Source of the DNA: Ruegeria sp. R13_0
GTDB taxonomy: Bacteria > Pseudomonadota > Alphaproteobacteria > Rhodobacterales > Rhodobacteraceae
Reading direction: 5' to 3'
DNA: 64,000 bases
Assembly (NCBI RefSeq): GCF_017743995.1
Contig: NZ_JAGHRB010000006.1
Span: 1-64,000, forward strand
In this document: positions 41,603-50,263 of the stretch, piece after piece
Layout: every line of letters begins with the position of its first letter
How positions within the stretch are numbered: position 1 is the stretch's first letter
The notes under the pieces: generated by a model
Seen by the model: the letters and a program-made list of their open reading frames with translations, nothing else
Told to the model about the DNA's origin: nothing
Database searches by the model: none
Made by a program: the position numbers and the translations under genes

Positions 41603-42196
41603 ATGGCAACACAACCCCGCGCATGGCAGAGGATGCTGTCGGGCCGCAGGCTGGACCTGCTGGACCCGACCCCGGTCGATATCGAGATCGAGGATATCGC
41701 CCATGGTTTGGCCTTTGTGGCGCGTTGGAACGGTCAAACGGCGGGGAACTTTGCCTATTCCGTGGCCGAGCATTCCCTTCTGGTCGAAGAGCTGTTTGGT
41801 CGTATTGCACCCAAAGCGCCCGTGAAATGGCGGCTGGCGGCTTTGCTGCACGACGCGCCGGAATACGTAATCGGAGACATGATCTCACCCGTCAAATCCG
41901 CCATAGGCCCGGACTACGGCGCACTGGATGACCGTCTGGCGGCAGCGATCCACATTCGCTTTGGGCTTCCCGCCGAGGTGCCAAAAACGGTGAAACGGCA
42001 GATCAAGAAGGCCGACAAGATCAGCGCTTGGATGGAGGCCACTCAGATCGCCGGGTTTTCCGAGGCTGAGGCGACGAAGTTCTTTGGTCGTCCAGATCGA
42101 GCGGTGATGGAGGGGTTGACGATCAGGCTAAGGCCGCCAGTTGAAGTAAGGACGGCTTACACGGAGCGGCATGCAGCACTGATAGGTGAGCTTTGA
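41603..42196 (+). CDS. HD domain-containing hydrolase (YfbR-like)
   Basis: Metal-dependent phosphohydrolase of 197 residues, similar in plan to the 5'-deoxynucleotidase YfbR. Metal ligands are in SVAEHSLLVEE and LAALLHDAPEYVIGDM, with a final Asp in KKADKISAWM. ATG 41603 follows AAGG at about 8 bases; a GTG at 41576 in frame is less likely. Substrate could be deoxynucleoside monophosphates but is not proven. Stand-alone gene. Confidence 0.88.
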   Translation: MATQPRAWQRMLSGRRLDLLDPTPVDIEIEDIAHGLAFVARWNGQTAGNFAYSVAEHSLLVEELFGRIAPKAPVKWRLAALLHDAPEYVIGDMISPVKSAIGPDYGALDDRLAAAIHIRFGLPAEVPKTVKRQIKKADKISAWMEATQIAGFSEAEATKFFGRPDRAVMEGLTIRLRPPVEVRTAYTERHAALIGEL

Positions 42197-42312
42197 TGCG
42201 ATATTGACTGTAGCCGCGCGGCTTTCTCGGCGTGTGGCTCATGCTACCTACGACCATAACAGTAGTGATCGGAATCAAGACAAATGGTATCCTCATAGAA
42301 GGAGGACCCGGG

Positions 42313-42867
42313 ATGAGACACCTTGCACTGGCGGCATGTTTGGTATTTTGCGCAAACTTGGTTCTGGCGGAACCGCCTGAAACCGTTGAAGACGATCTTG
42401 GTATTCTCAACCCACAGGATACGGGTCGTGAGATGCTAACCCGCAAAATCGAGATGGGCGTTATCGACTCAATTACCTGCTCGCTCGGTATCAATGTCAC
42501 AAAGAACGACAACCACGAGTTGGCGAGACGGCTGACGAAGCAATGCGCGGATGCGGGCTATACCAAAGCTATGACCTGGATGAGTCAACTGGAAAACAAT
42601 GGGTTGGGCGGCGAATACAACCCTGATGCCTCAGCCCAATGGGATCGCAAGGCGGCAGAAGCGGGTGACCCGGTGGGACGCTTCAATCACGGGCTGAACC
42701 TAATGCGTGGACATGGTGTAGTTCAGAACGAGGCTTTGGGTCGTCAGTATGTCGATCAGGCCGCAAGGGAAGGCCTTGCAATTGCAAAGCGTCTTCAGGA
42801 TGCAGGCTACGATCTGGACGAGGTGACCCCGGATGCCGACAATTGGAAATACGCGCCGCTTTTCTAA
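42313..42867 (+). CDS. Sel1-like repeat protein, exported
   Basis: A 184-residue protein with a signal peptide (1-20, LALAACLVFCANLVLA) and at least two Sel1/TPR-like repeats in the second half, for example AAEAGDPVGRFNHGLNLM and AAREGLAIAKRLQDAG. Such solenoids bind other proteins. GGAGG precedes the ATG. Its codon use is less GC-biased than that of its neighbours, and it sits in a small accessory stretch before the CHAP lipoprotein. Confidence 0.8.
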   Translation: MRHLALAACLVFCANLVLAEPPETVEDDLGILNPQDTGREMLTRKIEMGVIDSITCSLGINVTKNDNHELARRLTKQCADAGYTKAMTWMSQLENNGLGGEYNPDASAQWDRKAAEAGDPVGRFNHGLNLMRGHGVVQNEALGRQYVDQAAREGLAIAKRLQDAGYDLDEVTPDADNWKYAPLF

Positions 42868-42881
42868 AGGCAGGGTGACAA

Positions 42882-43140
42882 ATGACTACCGGTGGCAGTG
42901 TCTCAACAGATTCTGCTGCGATGTCCGGCGGTTCATGATCAGACCCCGTACGGATTCGGACAATCTCCCGACGCGCAGAGACCAATACTTCGGTTGCAGA
43001 TACGACTACAATCTCAATTGATTGTCCTACCGATGAAGCTGAGGACAGGCGAAATCTTGCCGTGTGCTTGCAAGCCTCTTTTCACAACACATCAGATGCC
43101 CCTAAAACTTGCATGTCTTCAAAATGGGCAGTGAAGATTC
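42882..43140 (+). pseudogene. possible decayed coding sequence
   Basis: A 273-bp gap follows the Sel1-like gene. One frame begins with ATG 42882 after CAGGGTGA and reads 18 residues to a TGA at 42936. The same frame then stays open across the rest of the gap into the CHAP gene region, with a protein-like composition (Thr, Ser, Asp-rich, two Cys). This suggests a gene broken by a nonsense change, but codon bias is weak and I do not recognise it. Confidence 0.2.
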
Positions 43141-43701
43141 TTGAATACGGGCAAACGCAAAACGGACACGACTTGGCCGCGCTTATCCGGCGGCGCGCGA
43201 ACCGCAGTTGCGGTGGGGCTTTTGACTCTGGTCTCTGCTTGTGCCCATGGCCCGACCGACGCACAACTTGATCCGGAACGTCAGTCAATGGCGTTGCAAG
43301 AGGTCTCGCAAAAGCAGGCTCGAGGGCAACGGGTTTGGTGCGTGCCTTACGCTCGTGACCTAAGTGGTATCCAAATTCGCGGCAATGCCAAGGACTGGTG
43401 GGGCAAAGCGCGCAGTGCGTTTGAGCGCGGCAACGAACCGGCTGTCGGTTCCGTAATGTCGTTTCGGGCAACGCGCGGAATGCCGCTGGGCCATGTAGCT
43501 GTCGTGTCCGATGTTGTGAGCGACCGAGTCGTCATCGTGAACCACGCCAATTGGCACCGCAACAAAGTGTCGTTGAAAATGGGCGTGAAAGATGTCTCCA
43601 AGAACAATGACTGGACACTGGTCCGGGTCGAGAGCGTGCCGGGGCAATATGGCAGCTTGTACCCGGTAAACGGGTTCATTTACCCTAAGTCTGGCGAATA
43701 A
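43141..43701 (+). CDS. CHAP domain lipoprotein
   Basis: A 186-residue lipoprotein. A basic start (GKRKTDTTWPRL), hydrophobic stretch and lipobox VSAC give lipid attachment at Cys34. The CHAP domain has its nucleophile Cys67 in RVWCVPYARDLSGI and His118 in GMPLGHVAVVSDV, as in amidase/endopeptidase cell-wall enzymes. The start is doubtful: the only in-frame start that keeps the basic signal region is TTG 43141, with a poor GAAG site, so the 5' end may be altered. It faces regA across 37 bp. Confidence 0.8.
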   Translation: MNTGKRKTDTTWPRLSGGARTAVAVGLLTLVSACAHGPTDAQLDPERQSMALQEVSQKQARGQRVWCVPYARDLSGIQIRGNAKDWWGKARSAFERGNEPAVGSVMSFRATRGMPLGHVAVVSDVVSDRVVIVNHANWHRNKVSLKMGVKDVSKNNDWTLVRVESVPGQYGSLYPVNGFIYPKSGE

Positions 43702-43738
43702 CACTATCCTCTGAACAGACCAGTCAAAGCTCTGCCTG

Positions 43739-44293
43739 CTAACGCGGGCTACGTTTCGCCAAAATTCGCTGCAATGTCCGACGGTGCATGTTCAGCCGCC
43801 GTGCGGTTTCCGAGACATTGCGATCGCACAGCTCATAGACCCGCTGGATGTGTTCCCAGCGCACACGGTCGGCACTCATAGGGTTTTCCGGCGGCGGGGG
43901 CAGTTCGTCGCCCTTGGCCAGCAGCGCGCTCGTTATGTCTGTGGCATCAGCGGGTTTGGACAGGTAGTCCGTTGCGCCGATCTTGACGGCCGCGACGGCG
44001 GTGGCAATGGCCCCGTAGCCGGTCAGCACCACAACCCGGCTGTCCGGGCGCTTTTCGCGCAGCACTTCGACGACATCCAGACCGTTGCCATCCTCTAGCC
44101 GCAGATCGACAACCGCATAGGCCGGCGGGCGCGCGGTAGAAATGGCGCGGCCTGCGGCGACAGAACCTGCGGTTTCAACCTCGAAACCGCGTTTTTCCAT
44201 GGCTTTGGCAAGGCGTCTCAGGAACGGCTCGTCATCATCCACCAGAAGCAGGGATTTATCGGGGCCGATATCAAGCTGGGAACTGTCTGCCAT
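43739..44293 (-). CDS. regA: global redox response regulator RegA (PrrA/ActR)
   Basis: Response regulator of the RegB-RegA system that controls photosynthesis, respiration, carbon and nitrogen fixation genes in purple and roseobacterial bacteria. The receiver domain has acidic pocket D19/D20 and phosphoacceptor D63, with Lys in YLSKPADATD. A proline linker (PPPPENP) leads to a Fis-type helix-turn-helix, VSETARRLNMHRRTLQRIL. The 184-residue length and these motifs fit. It follows senC, divergent from regB. Confidence 0.97.
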   Translation of the reverse strand: MADSSQLDIGPDKSLLLVDDDEPFLRRLAKAMEKRGFEVETAGSVAAGRAISTARPPAYAVVDLRLEDGNGLDVVEVLREKRPDSRVVVLTGYGAIATAVAAVKIGATDYLSKPADATDITSALLAKGDELPPPPENPMSADRVRWEHIQRVYELCDRNVSETARRLNMHRRTLQRILAKRSPR

Positions 44294-44366
44294 CGTTGAG
44301 TCTTTCCGCTATTTCATGCCTTTGGCGTTACCTAGAAGTAATAGCAGCGCGGGGCCAAAGGTCAAA

Positions 44367-44385
44367 CCGGCTTGTCAGGAGCCGG
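44367..44385 (-). terminator. hairpin at the end of senC
   Basis: CCGGCT (44367-44372) pairs with AGCCGG (44380-44385) across the senC stop; on the minus strand it is followed by TTTG. It may lower readthrough from senC into regA. Confidence 0.35.
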
Positions 44386-45001
44386 CTTGATCCAAAAAGC
44401 AGCCAACCTTGTCCGCCATTTGCTGCGCTGTGTCTTCACGTTTGAAGAACTCAAGAAACCCATCTTCGGGTGTGACCAGATAGGTGAAGGTGGAATGGTC
44501 GACCAAGTAGTATTCGTCGCTTTTGTCATGGGCCTTGTAGTAGGTCTTGTAGGCCTGGCTAGCGGCCTTGACTTGCTCGGGTGAGCCGGTAAGGGCGATC
44601 AGACGTTCATGCAGGTTGAAGGCGTAATCTCCGACCACTTCAGGCGTGTCGCGATCGGGGTCGATCGAGATGAACAGCGGTGTCACGGATTGCCCACGCT
44701 CGGCCAGAATGTCCACGGCCTCGGCGTTGCGGGACATGTCAAAGGGGCAGACATCGGGGCAGAACGTATAGCCGAAATAGACCAGTGTCGGCTCAGTGAT
44801 CACATCCTTGTCAGTGACCGTCTCCCCCTTGCCATTGACCAATTCGAACGGACCGCCAATCGCTGCCGTTCCGCCCGCGATCTGACTGGACCGGCATTGC
44901 GCGTATTTGTCGTCCGACCCGGACCCCATTGTCAAAAGCCACATGGCGCCAAGGCCGATGGCAAGAATGACAGCTGCGAGAATAGCATACAGGCGGGTCA
45001 T
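44375..45001 (-). CDS. senC: SCO1/SenC family copper chaperone
   Basis: Membrane-anchored copper-binding thioredoxin-fold protein used in cytochrome c oxidase assembly (PrrC in Rhodobacter), 208 residues. One N-terminal membrane helix (5-25) places the domain in the periplasm. Copper ligands are C81 and C85 (FCPDVCPFD) and H169 (LVDHSTF). ATG 45001 was chosen over an upstream frame start. Located between regA and the divergent regB, the arrangement known for Rhodobacter. Confidence 0.95.
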   Translation of the reverse strand: MTRLYAILAAVILAIGLGAMWLLTMGSGSDDKYAQCRSSQIAGGTAAIGGPFELVNGKGETVTDKDVITEPTLVYFGYTFCPDVCPFDMSRNAEAVDILAERGQSVTPLFISIDPDRDTPEVVGDYAFNLHERLIALTGSPEQVKAASQAYKTYYKAHDKSDEYYLVDHSTFTYLVTPEDGFLEFFKREDTAQQMADKVGCFLDQAGS

Positions 45002-45091
45002 GATCGTTTTCCGTGTGCAAGGGGTTGTTGATCGTATCAGCCGGGACACCTATCAAGATGATCAGCCGATGCAACAGGACATAAGTGACCA
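45002..45091. promoter_or_regulatory. divergent regB / senC promoter region
   Basis: A 90-bp spacer that must hold both start regions. ATCAGCCG occurs twice (45036-45043 and 45061-45068), 25 bp apart, which could be part of a binding site; autoregulation by RegA is known for this locus in Rhodobacter. Confidence 0.4.
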
Positions 45092-46489
45092 ATGGCAGAA
45101 TCCAACCAGAGTTTATGGGGCGGCCCGGAACGCAGCAGCTGGATCAGGCTGCGCACCCTTATCCTGCTGCGCTGGGTGGCCATCTTTGGCCAGATCACGG
45201 CTATTACGGTGGCTCAGCACAGCTATCATGTGCAACTTGAGGTTACGCTCTGTTATCTGGCGATCGGCGTTTCGGTGATCGGCAATCTGACGGCCAGCTT
45301 CCTGTTCCCACAAAACAAACGCCTGACCGAGTTTCAGAACTTCCTGATGGTGCTGTTCGACCTGTTTCAACTGGCGATCCTGCTGTACCTGACCGGCGGA
45401 TTGAACAATCCATTTGCCCTGCTGTTGCTGGGTCCGGTCACGATCTCGGCCAATGTCATGAGTACCCGCTCAACGCTGATCGTGGGGGCCGTGGCGATTG
45501 CGTTGGCCACCCTTCTGGCTGAGTTTCACCTGCCCTTGCGGACCGAGATTGGCCTGGTCCTGCAGATCCCCGACATTCTTCTGTTCGGCAACTGGGCCGC
45601 GATCATCATCGCCATTGTCTTTATCGGGGCCTACTCGCATCGGGTCAGCTCCGAGGCGCGTTCGATGTCCGAGGCGCTGGCGGCCACGCATATGGCGCTG
45701 GCGCGCGAACAGAAGCTGACTGATCTGGGCGGTGTTGTCGCCGCCGCCGCGCATGAGTTGGGGACCCCTCTGGCGACGATCAAACTGGCCAGTTCCGAGT
45801 TGATCGAGGAACTCGACGACCGCCCCGAGCTGAAAGAAGACGCCGCCCTGATCCGCGAGCAGGCGGATAGATGCCGGGACATTCTGCGCGATATGGGACG
45901 CGCCGGAAAAGATGATCTGCATCTGCGTCAAGCGCCCTTGTCCACGGTGGTCCATGAAGCGGCTGAGCCGCATATCGACCGGGGCAAAACCGTGCATTTC
46001 GCCGAAGGACCGGTGCTGGATGGGGACGTGCAACAACCTTCGATCCTGCGTAAACCCGAGATCATTCACGGTTTGCGCAACCTGATTCAGAACGCGGTGG
46101 ATTTCTCGCGCGCGAATGTCTGGGTCGAGGCGGAGTGGACCTCGGACAAGATCACCGTCTGTATCATGGATGACGGGCGCGGTTATCCCTCGCATCTGAT
46201 CGGACGGATTGGTGATCCCTTGATGCGGCGTAGACGGGCCGAGACCGACCAGCGCGCGCGCCCTGAATATGAGGGCATGGGTCTGGGCCTCTTCATCGCC
46301 AAAACCCTGTTGGAACGCAGCGGGGCGGATCTGGAATTTGCCAACGGCTCGGACCCGTATCAGCACCTCTCGGACAAACCCGACCGCCGAGGCGCCATCG
46401 TCAAGGTCGAATGGCCGCGCAAACGCATCGACGCGCAACAGGGCGACACCCCGGTACCCTCCGGGCGCAACCAGCATATCCAGGTCTGA
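45092..46489 (+). CDS. regB: redox sensor histidine kinase RegB (PrrB)
   Basis: Membrane histidine kinase that senses redox or quinone state and phosphorylates RegA. The 465-residue protein has six membrane helices in 20-185. The quinone-linked motif GGLNNPF is at 102-108. The H-box AAHELGTPLATIKLA has phosphoacceptor His221, and the redox-active Cys261 is in ADRCRDILRDMG. The ATP-binding domain has DDGRGYP and GMGLGLFIAK. All the known RegB control residues are present, so the sensor looks functional. Confidence 0.97.
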   Translation: MAESNQSLWGGPERSSWIRLRTLILLRWVAIFGQITAITVAQHSYHVQLEVTLCYLAIGVSVIGNLTASFLFPQNKRLTEFQNFLMVLFDLFQLAILLYLTGGLNNPFALLLLGPVTISANVMSTRSTLIVGAVAIALATLLAEFHLPLRTEIGLVLQIPDILLFGNWAAIIIAIVFIGAYSHRVSSEARSMSEALAATHMALAREQKLTDLGGVVAAAAHELGTPLATIKLASSELIEELDDRPELKEDAALIREQADRCRDILRDMGRAGKDDLHLRQAPLSTVVHEAAEPHIDRGKTVHFAEGPVLDGDVQQPSILRKPEIIHGLRNLIQNAVDFSRANVWVEAEWTSDKITVCIMDDGRGYPSHLIGRIGDPLMRRRRAETDQRARPEYEGMGLGLFIAKTLLERSGADLEFANGSDPYQHLSDKPDRRGAIVKVEWPRKRIDAQQGDTPVPSGRNQHIQV

Positions 46490-46555
46490 GTTAAGACACC
46501 GTTAACCATTCTCGCCATAATTTACCGTGGGGTTCCGCAACTGTGAGGGGAGAAG

Positions 46556-48064
46556 ATGGCAGACTGGATCATTCTGGCCGCGATCAGCCTGGTCTCGTGC
46601 TGTTTTGCGGTCATGTGGCTGCTGCCGCGTCGGGCTCGGCGGGACAACAGCTATGGCATGTTCACCGCAAGCTCCCTGTTCGACGCCGTTTTTCTGTTCG
46701 ATGGCGACCGTCTGATCAGCCACTCTGACATAGCGCTCGCCGGTTTCGAACATGTTGCGGACTGGAACGATTTGCGGCGTTTGCTGCAGCGCGACTTTCC
46801 GACCTTCCCGGAAACGCCCGAAATCGTGCGCGATCAGGGCAATCTGGTTGTCTCAGCCATCGACTGCACGGTTGAGCGTGAGGTTCTGTGCGAATGGATC
46901 GACGGGATCGTTCGGATTCAACTGCACGAACCGACGAGAGAAAAGAAAACCAAGCTGCGGGATCCGAATGATCCGATCCGGCTGGCGATGGATCAGGCCC
47001 CCTATCCGGTCTGGCTGCTGGATCAGAACGCAAGCGTGCGCTGGTGCAACGCGGCCTATGTCGCCCTTGTCCGCAAAGCGCGCGGGCTGGATGCCGACCT
47101 GACCCTACCCCTATTCCCGGATACAGGGGCCGAGCCGCGGCGCAGCGGGAAATCTCGCGTCTCGATCGACGTGGCCGGAAGCGACAGCAAATTGTGGTTC
47201 GATCTGACGCAGGTGGACCATGCCGAGGGTCGCCTGTTCTATGCGGTTGATATCAATGCGATTGTGCAGGCCGAAACCGCCCAGCGCAAATTCGTGCAAA
47301 CGATGACCAAGACCTTCGCGCAACTGTCGATTGGGTTGGCTATTTTCGACCGCAACCGTCAACTGGCCCTGTTCAACCCGGCGCTAATCGACCTGACCAC
47401 TCTGCCGCCGGATTTCCTCAGCTGCCGTCCCAATATTTCCAGCTTTTTTGACCGGCTAAGGGATCAGCACATGATGCCCGAGCCCAAGAACTACCGGTCA
47501 TGGCGCAACCAGATGAACGATCTGCTCGAAGCGGCCGAGGACGGGAACTATCAGGAAACGTGGTCCTTGCCCTCGGGCTCGGTCTATTCGGTCAGTGGCC
47601 GCCCGCATCCCGATGGCGCCGTGGCGTTTCTGTTCGAAGACATCACCGCCGAAATCACTCTGACCCGGCGGTTCCGGTCCGAGATGGACCTAATGCAGTC
47701 GATCCTCGACAAGCTGGCCGACGCAATCGCAGTCTTCTCCGAGGACGGCACATTGGCCCTGACCAACTACGCCTACCAGCGGCTCTGGGGAACCCAGGAC
47801 GAGGCCGGATTTCACAGTGAGACAGTGACCGAGGTCACACGCATCTGGCAGGATCATTGCGTCGCCACCCCGGTCCTGGGAGAGATCCGCGATTTCGTGG
47901 ATATGCGCGATGATCGCACCGAATGGAGCGCCGAGATTCGGATGCGCAACGGCACCGCGCTGGACTGTACCGTCATGCCCATGCAGAACGGTGCTACGAT
48001 CGTGCGCTTTGCAACGGCAAGCAATTCTCTGACCGCCGAACCCATGGCCCAGATCAGCGCCTGA
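46556..48064 (+). CDS. membrane-anchored PAS-domain protein without kinase domain
   Basis: A 502-residue protein with an N-terminal membrane helix (4-24) followed by PAS-type domains at about 145-250, 265-360 and 375-490. Recognisable PAS strings are YPVWLLDQNASVRWCN, LSIGLAIFDRNRQLALFN and LADAIAVFSEDGTLALTN. There is no H-box, HATPase or other output domain, so it is probably a sensory partner of another protein. GAGGGGAG precedes the ATG. It lies 66 bp after regB in the same direction. Confidence 0.8.
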   Translation: MADWIILAAISLVSCCFAVMWLLPRRARRDNSYGMFTASSLFDAVFLFDGDRLISHSDIALAGFEHVADWNDLRRLLQRDFPTFPETPEIVRDQGNLVVSAIDCTVEREVLCEWIDGIVRIQLHEPTREKKTKLRDPNDPIRLAMDQAPYPVWLLDQNASVRWCNAAYVALVRKARGLDADLTLPLFPDTGAEPRRSGKSRVSIDVAGSDSKLWFDLTQVDHAEGRLFYAVDINAIVQAETAQRKFVQTMTKTFAQLSIGLAIFDRNRQLALFNPALIDLTTLPPDFLSCRPNISSFFDRLRDQHMMPEPKNYRSWRNQMNDLLEAAEDGNYQETWSLPSGSVYSVSGRPHPDGAVAFLFEDITAEITLTRRFRSEMDLMQSILDKLADAIAVFSEDGTLALTNYAYQRLWGTQDEAGFHSETVTEVTRIWQDHCVATPVLGEIRDFVDMRDDRTEWSAEIRMRNGTALDCTVMPMQNGATIVRFATASNSLTAEPMAQISA

Positions 48065-48105
48065 ACCGGGTTGCAGCCGCTGGGGCGCAGGTCCATTGTG
48101 GCGCC

Positions 48106-48579
48106 ATGACTTCGGCACCTGTTACTCTCACCCTGCAAAGCCCTCAGGACACCGCAGATTTTGCGGCACGTCTTGGCGCGACCCTGAGACCTGCGGATGT
48201 GGTACTGCTGCAAGGTGAGATCGGCAGCGGCAAGACCCACTTTGCCCGTAGCCTCATCCAGTCGCTGATGAACCCGCCCGAGGATGTGCCCTCACCGACC
48301 TTCACGCTGGTGCAGGCCTATGACACGCAGATCGGCGAGATCTGGCATTGTGACCTCTACCGGCTGACCTCGGTAGATGAGGTTGACGAGCTGGGCCTGA
48401 CCGAAGCCTTCGACACCGCGCTCTGTCTTGTGGAATGGCCTGACAAACTTGGGCCGCTGACCCCCGACACCGCATTGACGCTTGCCTTCCAAACCGACCC
48501 GATTGAGACCGAGACACGCCATCTGACCCTGTCCTGGTCCGATCCGAAATGGCTTGGGAAACTGGAGAATACTCTATGA
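48106..48579 (+). CDS. tsaE: tRNA threonylcarbamoyladenosine biosynthesis ATPase TsaE
   Basis: ATPase that works with TsaD and TsaB in making t6A in tRNA, 157 residues. P-loop GEIGSGKT at 37-44, PSPTFTLVQAY switch region, and HCDLYRLTS and LVEWPDKLG signatures. ATG 48106 has a weak site. It overlaps the next gene by 4 bp; tsaE beginning this operon with amgK and murU is seen in alphaproteobacteria. Confidence 0.96.
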   Translation: MTSAPVTLTLQSPQDTADFAARLGATLRPADVVLLQGEIGSGKTHFARSLIQSLMNPPEDVPSPTFTLVQAYDTQIGEIWHCDLYRLTSVDEVDELGLTEAFDTALCLVEWPDKLGPLTPDTALTLAFQTDPIETETRHLTLSWSDPKWLGKLENTL

Positions 48580-49580
48580 CCGATCGTACTGTGCTGGCCG
48601 ACGCCCTGATTGCACAGACGCCATGGGCCAATGCCACGCGCGCGCCTTTGGCCGGGGATGCCTCGAACCGCAGGTATGAACGTCTGACAGATCCGACGAC
48701 CGGTCGCACAGCGGTTCTGATGGACGCCCCGCCGGATCGCGGAGAGGATGTCGAACCCTTCGTCCGGATCGCGAACCATCTGCGCGCGGTGGGCCTCAGT
48801 GCGCCCGAGATTTACGCCGAAGACAATCAGAATGGCTTCTTGGTGCTGGAGGATCTGGGCGATGATCTGTTTTCACGCGTTCTGACCAAAGACCCGAGCC
48901 AGGAACGCCTCCTGTATGAGGCAGCGACGGATGTTCTTCTGCACCTGCATGAGGCCCCGATCCTGCCTCTGCCCTCATACGACCCCACTTTGATGACCGA
49001 GCTGGCCGCTCTGGCCTTCACCAAATACACGCACGCCATTCTGGGCGACCATGATGAAGACGCGCGCGAGAGGTTCGATCTGCGCTTCGCTGATATCTTG
49101 CTGCAGGAGACCTCGGGCACCAAAGTCGTCGTGCAGCGGGACTACCACGCCGAAAACCTGATCTGGCTGCCGGAACGTGAGGGCGTGCAGCGCGTCGGGC
49201 TTCTGGATTTCCAACTGGCGATGCTGGGGCACCCGGCCTATGATCTGGTCTCGCTCTTGCAGGATGTGCGGCGGACCGTGCCGACCGGAATCGAAATGCA
49301 GATGGTCAATCGCTATATCGCGGCCTCTAGCATGGATGACCATGACTTCCGCACCGCCTACAGCGTTCTCGGCGCGCAGCGAAACCTACGTATTCTGGGT
49401 GTTTTTGCCCGACTGGCGACGGATTACGGCAAGCCACATTACGTCGATCTGATCCCTGCCACATGGGCGCATCTGATGCGCGATCTGGAGCATCCCGCGC
49501 TGATCCCGGTTGCCAACATCCTGCGCGACGCCCTGCCTGAACCAACCGCGGAAAACCTTGCAAGGCTGAAAGCGTCATGA
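48576..49580 (+). CDS. amgK: N-acetylmuramate/N-acetylglucosamine kinase AmgK-like
   Basis: Aminoglycoside-phosphotransferase-fold sugar kinase of 334 residues. The catalytic loop is QRDYHAENLIW and the Mg-binding motif LLDFQLAMLGHPAYDL. In Pseudomonas putida AmgK phosphorylates MurNAc at the anomeric position for peptidoglycan recycling. Here the call is by family and by its direct 4-bp overlap with the MurU-type gene, which uses that product. Older annotation would call it only a phosphotransferase. Confidence 0.88.
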   Translation: MTDRTVLADALIAQTPWANATRAPLAGDASNRRYERLTDPTTGRTAVLMDAPPDRGEDVEPFVRIANHLRAVGLSAPEIYAEDNQNGFLVLEDLGDDLFSRVLTKDPSQERLLYEAATDVLLHLHEAPILPLPSYDPTLMTELAALAFTKYTHAILGDHDEDARERFDLRFADILLQETSGTKVVVQRDYHAENLIWLPEREGVQRVGLLDFQLAMLGHPAYDLVSLLQDVRRTVPTGIEMQMVNRYIAASSMDDHDFRTAYSVLGAQRNLRILGVFARLATDYGKPHYVDLIPATWAHLMRDLEHPALIPVANILRDALPEPTAENLARLKAS

Positions 49581-50263
49581 GCCAATCTCCCGACGCCGTG
49601 ATGCTGTTTGCCGCCGGGTTCGGCACCCGGATGGGTGCGTTGACGAAGGACTTGCCAAAACCTCTGATCGAGGTCGCCGGACGCCCGCTGATCGACCACG
49701 CGCTAGCATTGGTGGATGCCGTTCATCCGTCCCGTGTGGTTGCTAACCTGCACTATCACGCCGATCAGTTGCAGGCGCATCTAGCGCCCAAGGGCATCCT
49801 GCTCTCGCATGAAACGCCTGAGATTCTGGAAACCGGCGGCGGTTTGCGGGCGGCTTTGCCTCTGCTTGGCACAGGCCCGGTTTTCACCATGAACACCGAT
49901 GCAATCTGGGCCGGACCCAACCCGCTGAGCCTGCTGCAACGGGCATGGGACCCGGACCGGATGGATGCGCTGTTGATGTGCGTCCCGATTGGTCAAACCA
50001 TCGGGCATGCGGGCGAAGGGGATTTTACCGCCGATGCCGATGGTCGGATCACGCGCGGGCCCGGTCTGGTCTATGGCGGCGTGCAGATTCTGAAAACCGA
50101 CGGTCTGCACCACATCCCGGAACAGGCCTTCTCGCTAAACCTGTTGTGGAACCAGATGCACGACCGCAAGCGTCTGTTCGCGCTGAAATATCCCGGCCGT
50201 TGGTGTGACGTCGGACGCCCCGAAGGGATCGCTCTGGCTGAGGGGATGCTAGCGGATGTTTGA
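49577..50263 (+). CDS. murU: N-acetylmuramate 1-phosphate uridylyltransferase MurU-like
   Basis: Nucleotidyltransferase of 228 residues. The signature LFAAGFGTRMGALTKDLPKP is at 10-29, followed by GRPLIDHAL and MNTDAIW as the Mg/substrate region. With AmgK it makes UDP-MurNAc from recycled MurNAc, bypassing MurA/MurB and fosfomycin. Start overlaps amgK by 4 bp and the stop overlaps addB by 8 bp. Confidence 0.88.
   Translation: MSQSPDAVMLFAAGFGTRMGALTKDLPKPLIEVAGRPLIDHALALVDAVHPSRVVANLHYHADQLQAHLAPKGILLSHETPEILETGGGLRAALPLLGTGPVFTMNTDAIWAGPNPLSLLQRAWDPDRMDALLMCVPIGQTIGHAGEGDFTADADGRITRGPGLVYGGVQILKTDGLHHIPEQAFSLNLLWNQMHDRKRLFALKYPGRWCDVGRPEGIALAEGMLADV

Noticed and set aside
43136..43164. Third partial copy of the dispersed repeat (CAAACGCAAA)
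   Set aside because: Only about ten shared bases; too short to claim.
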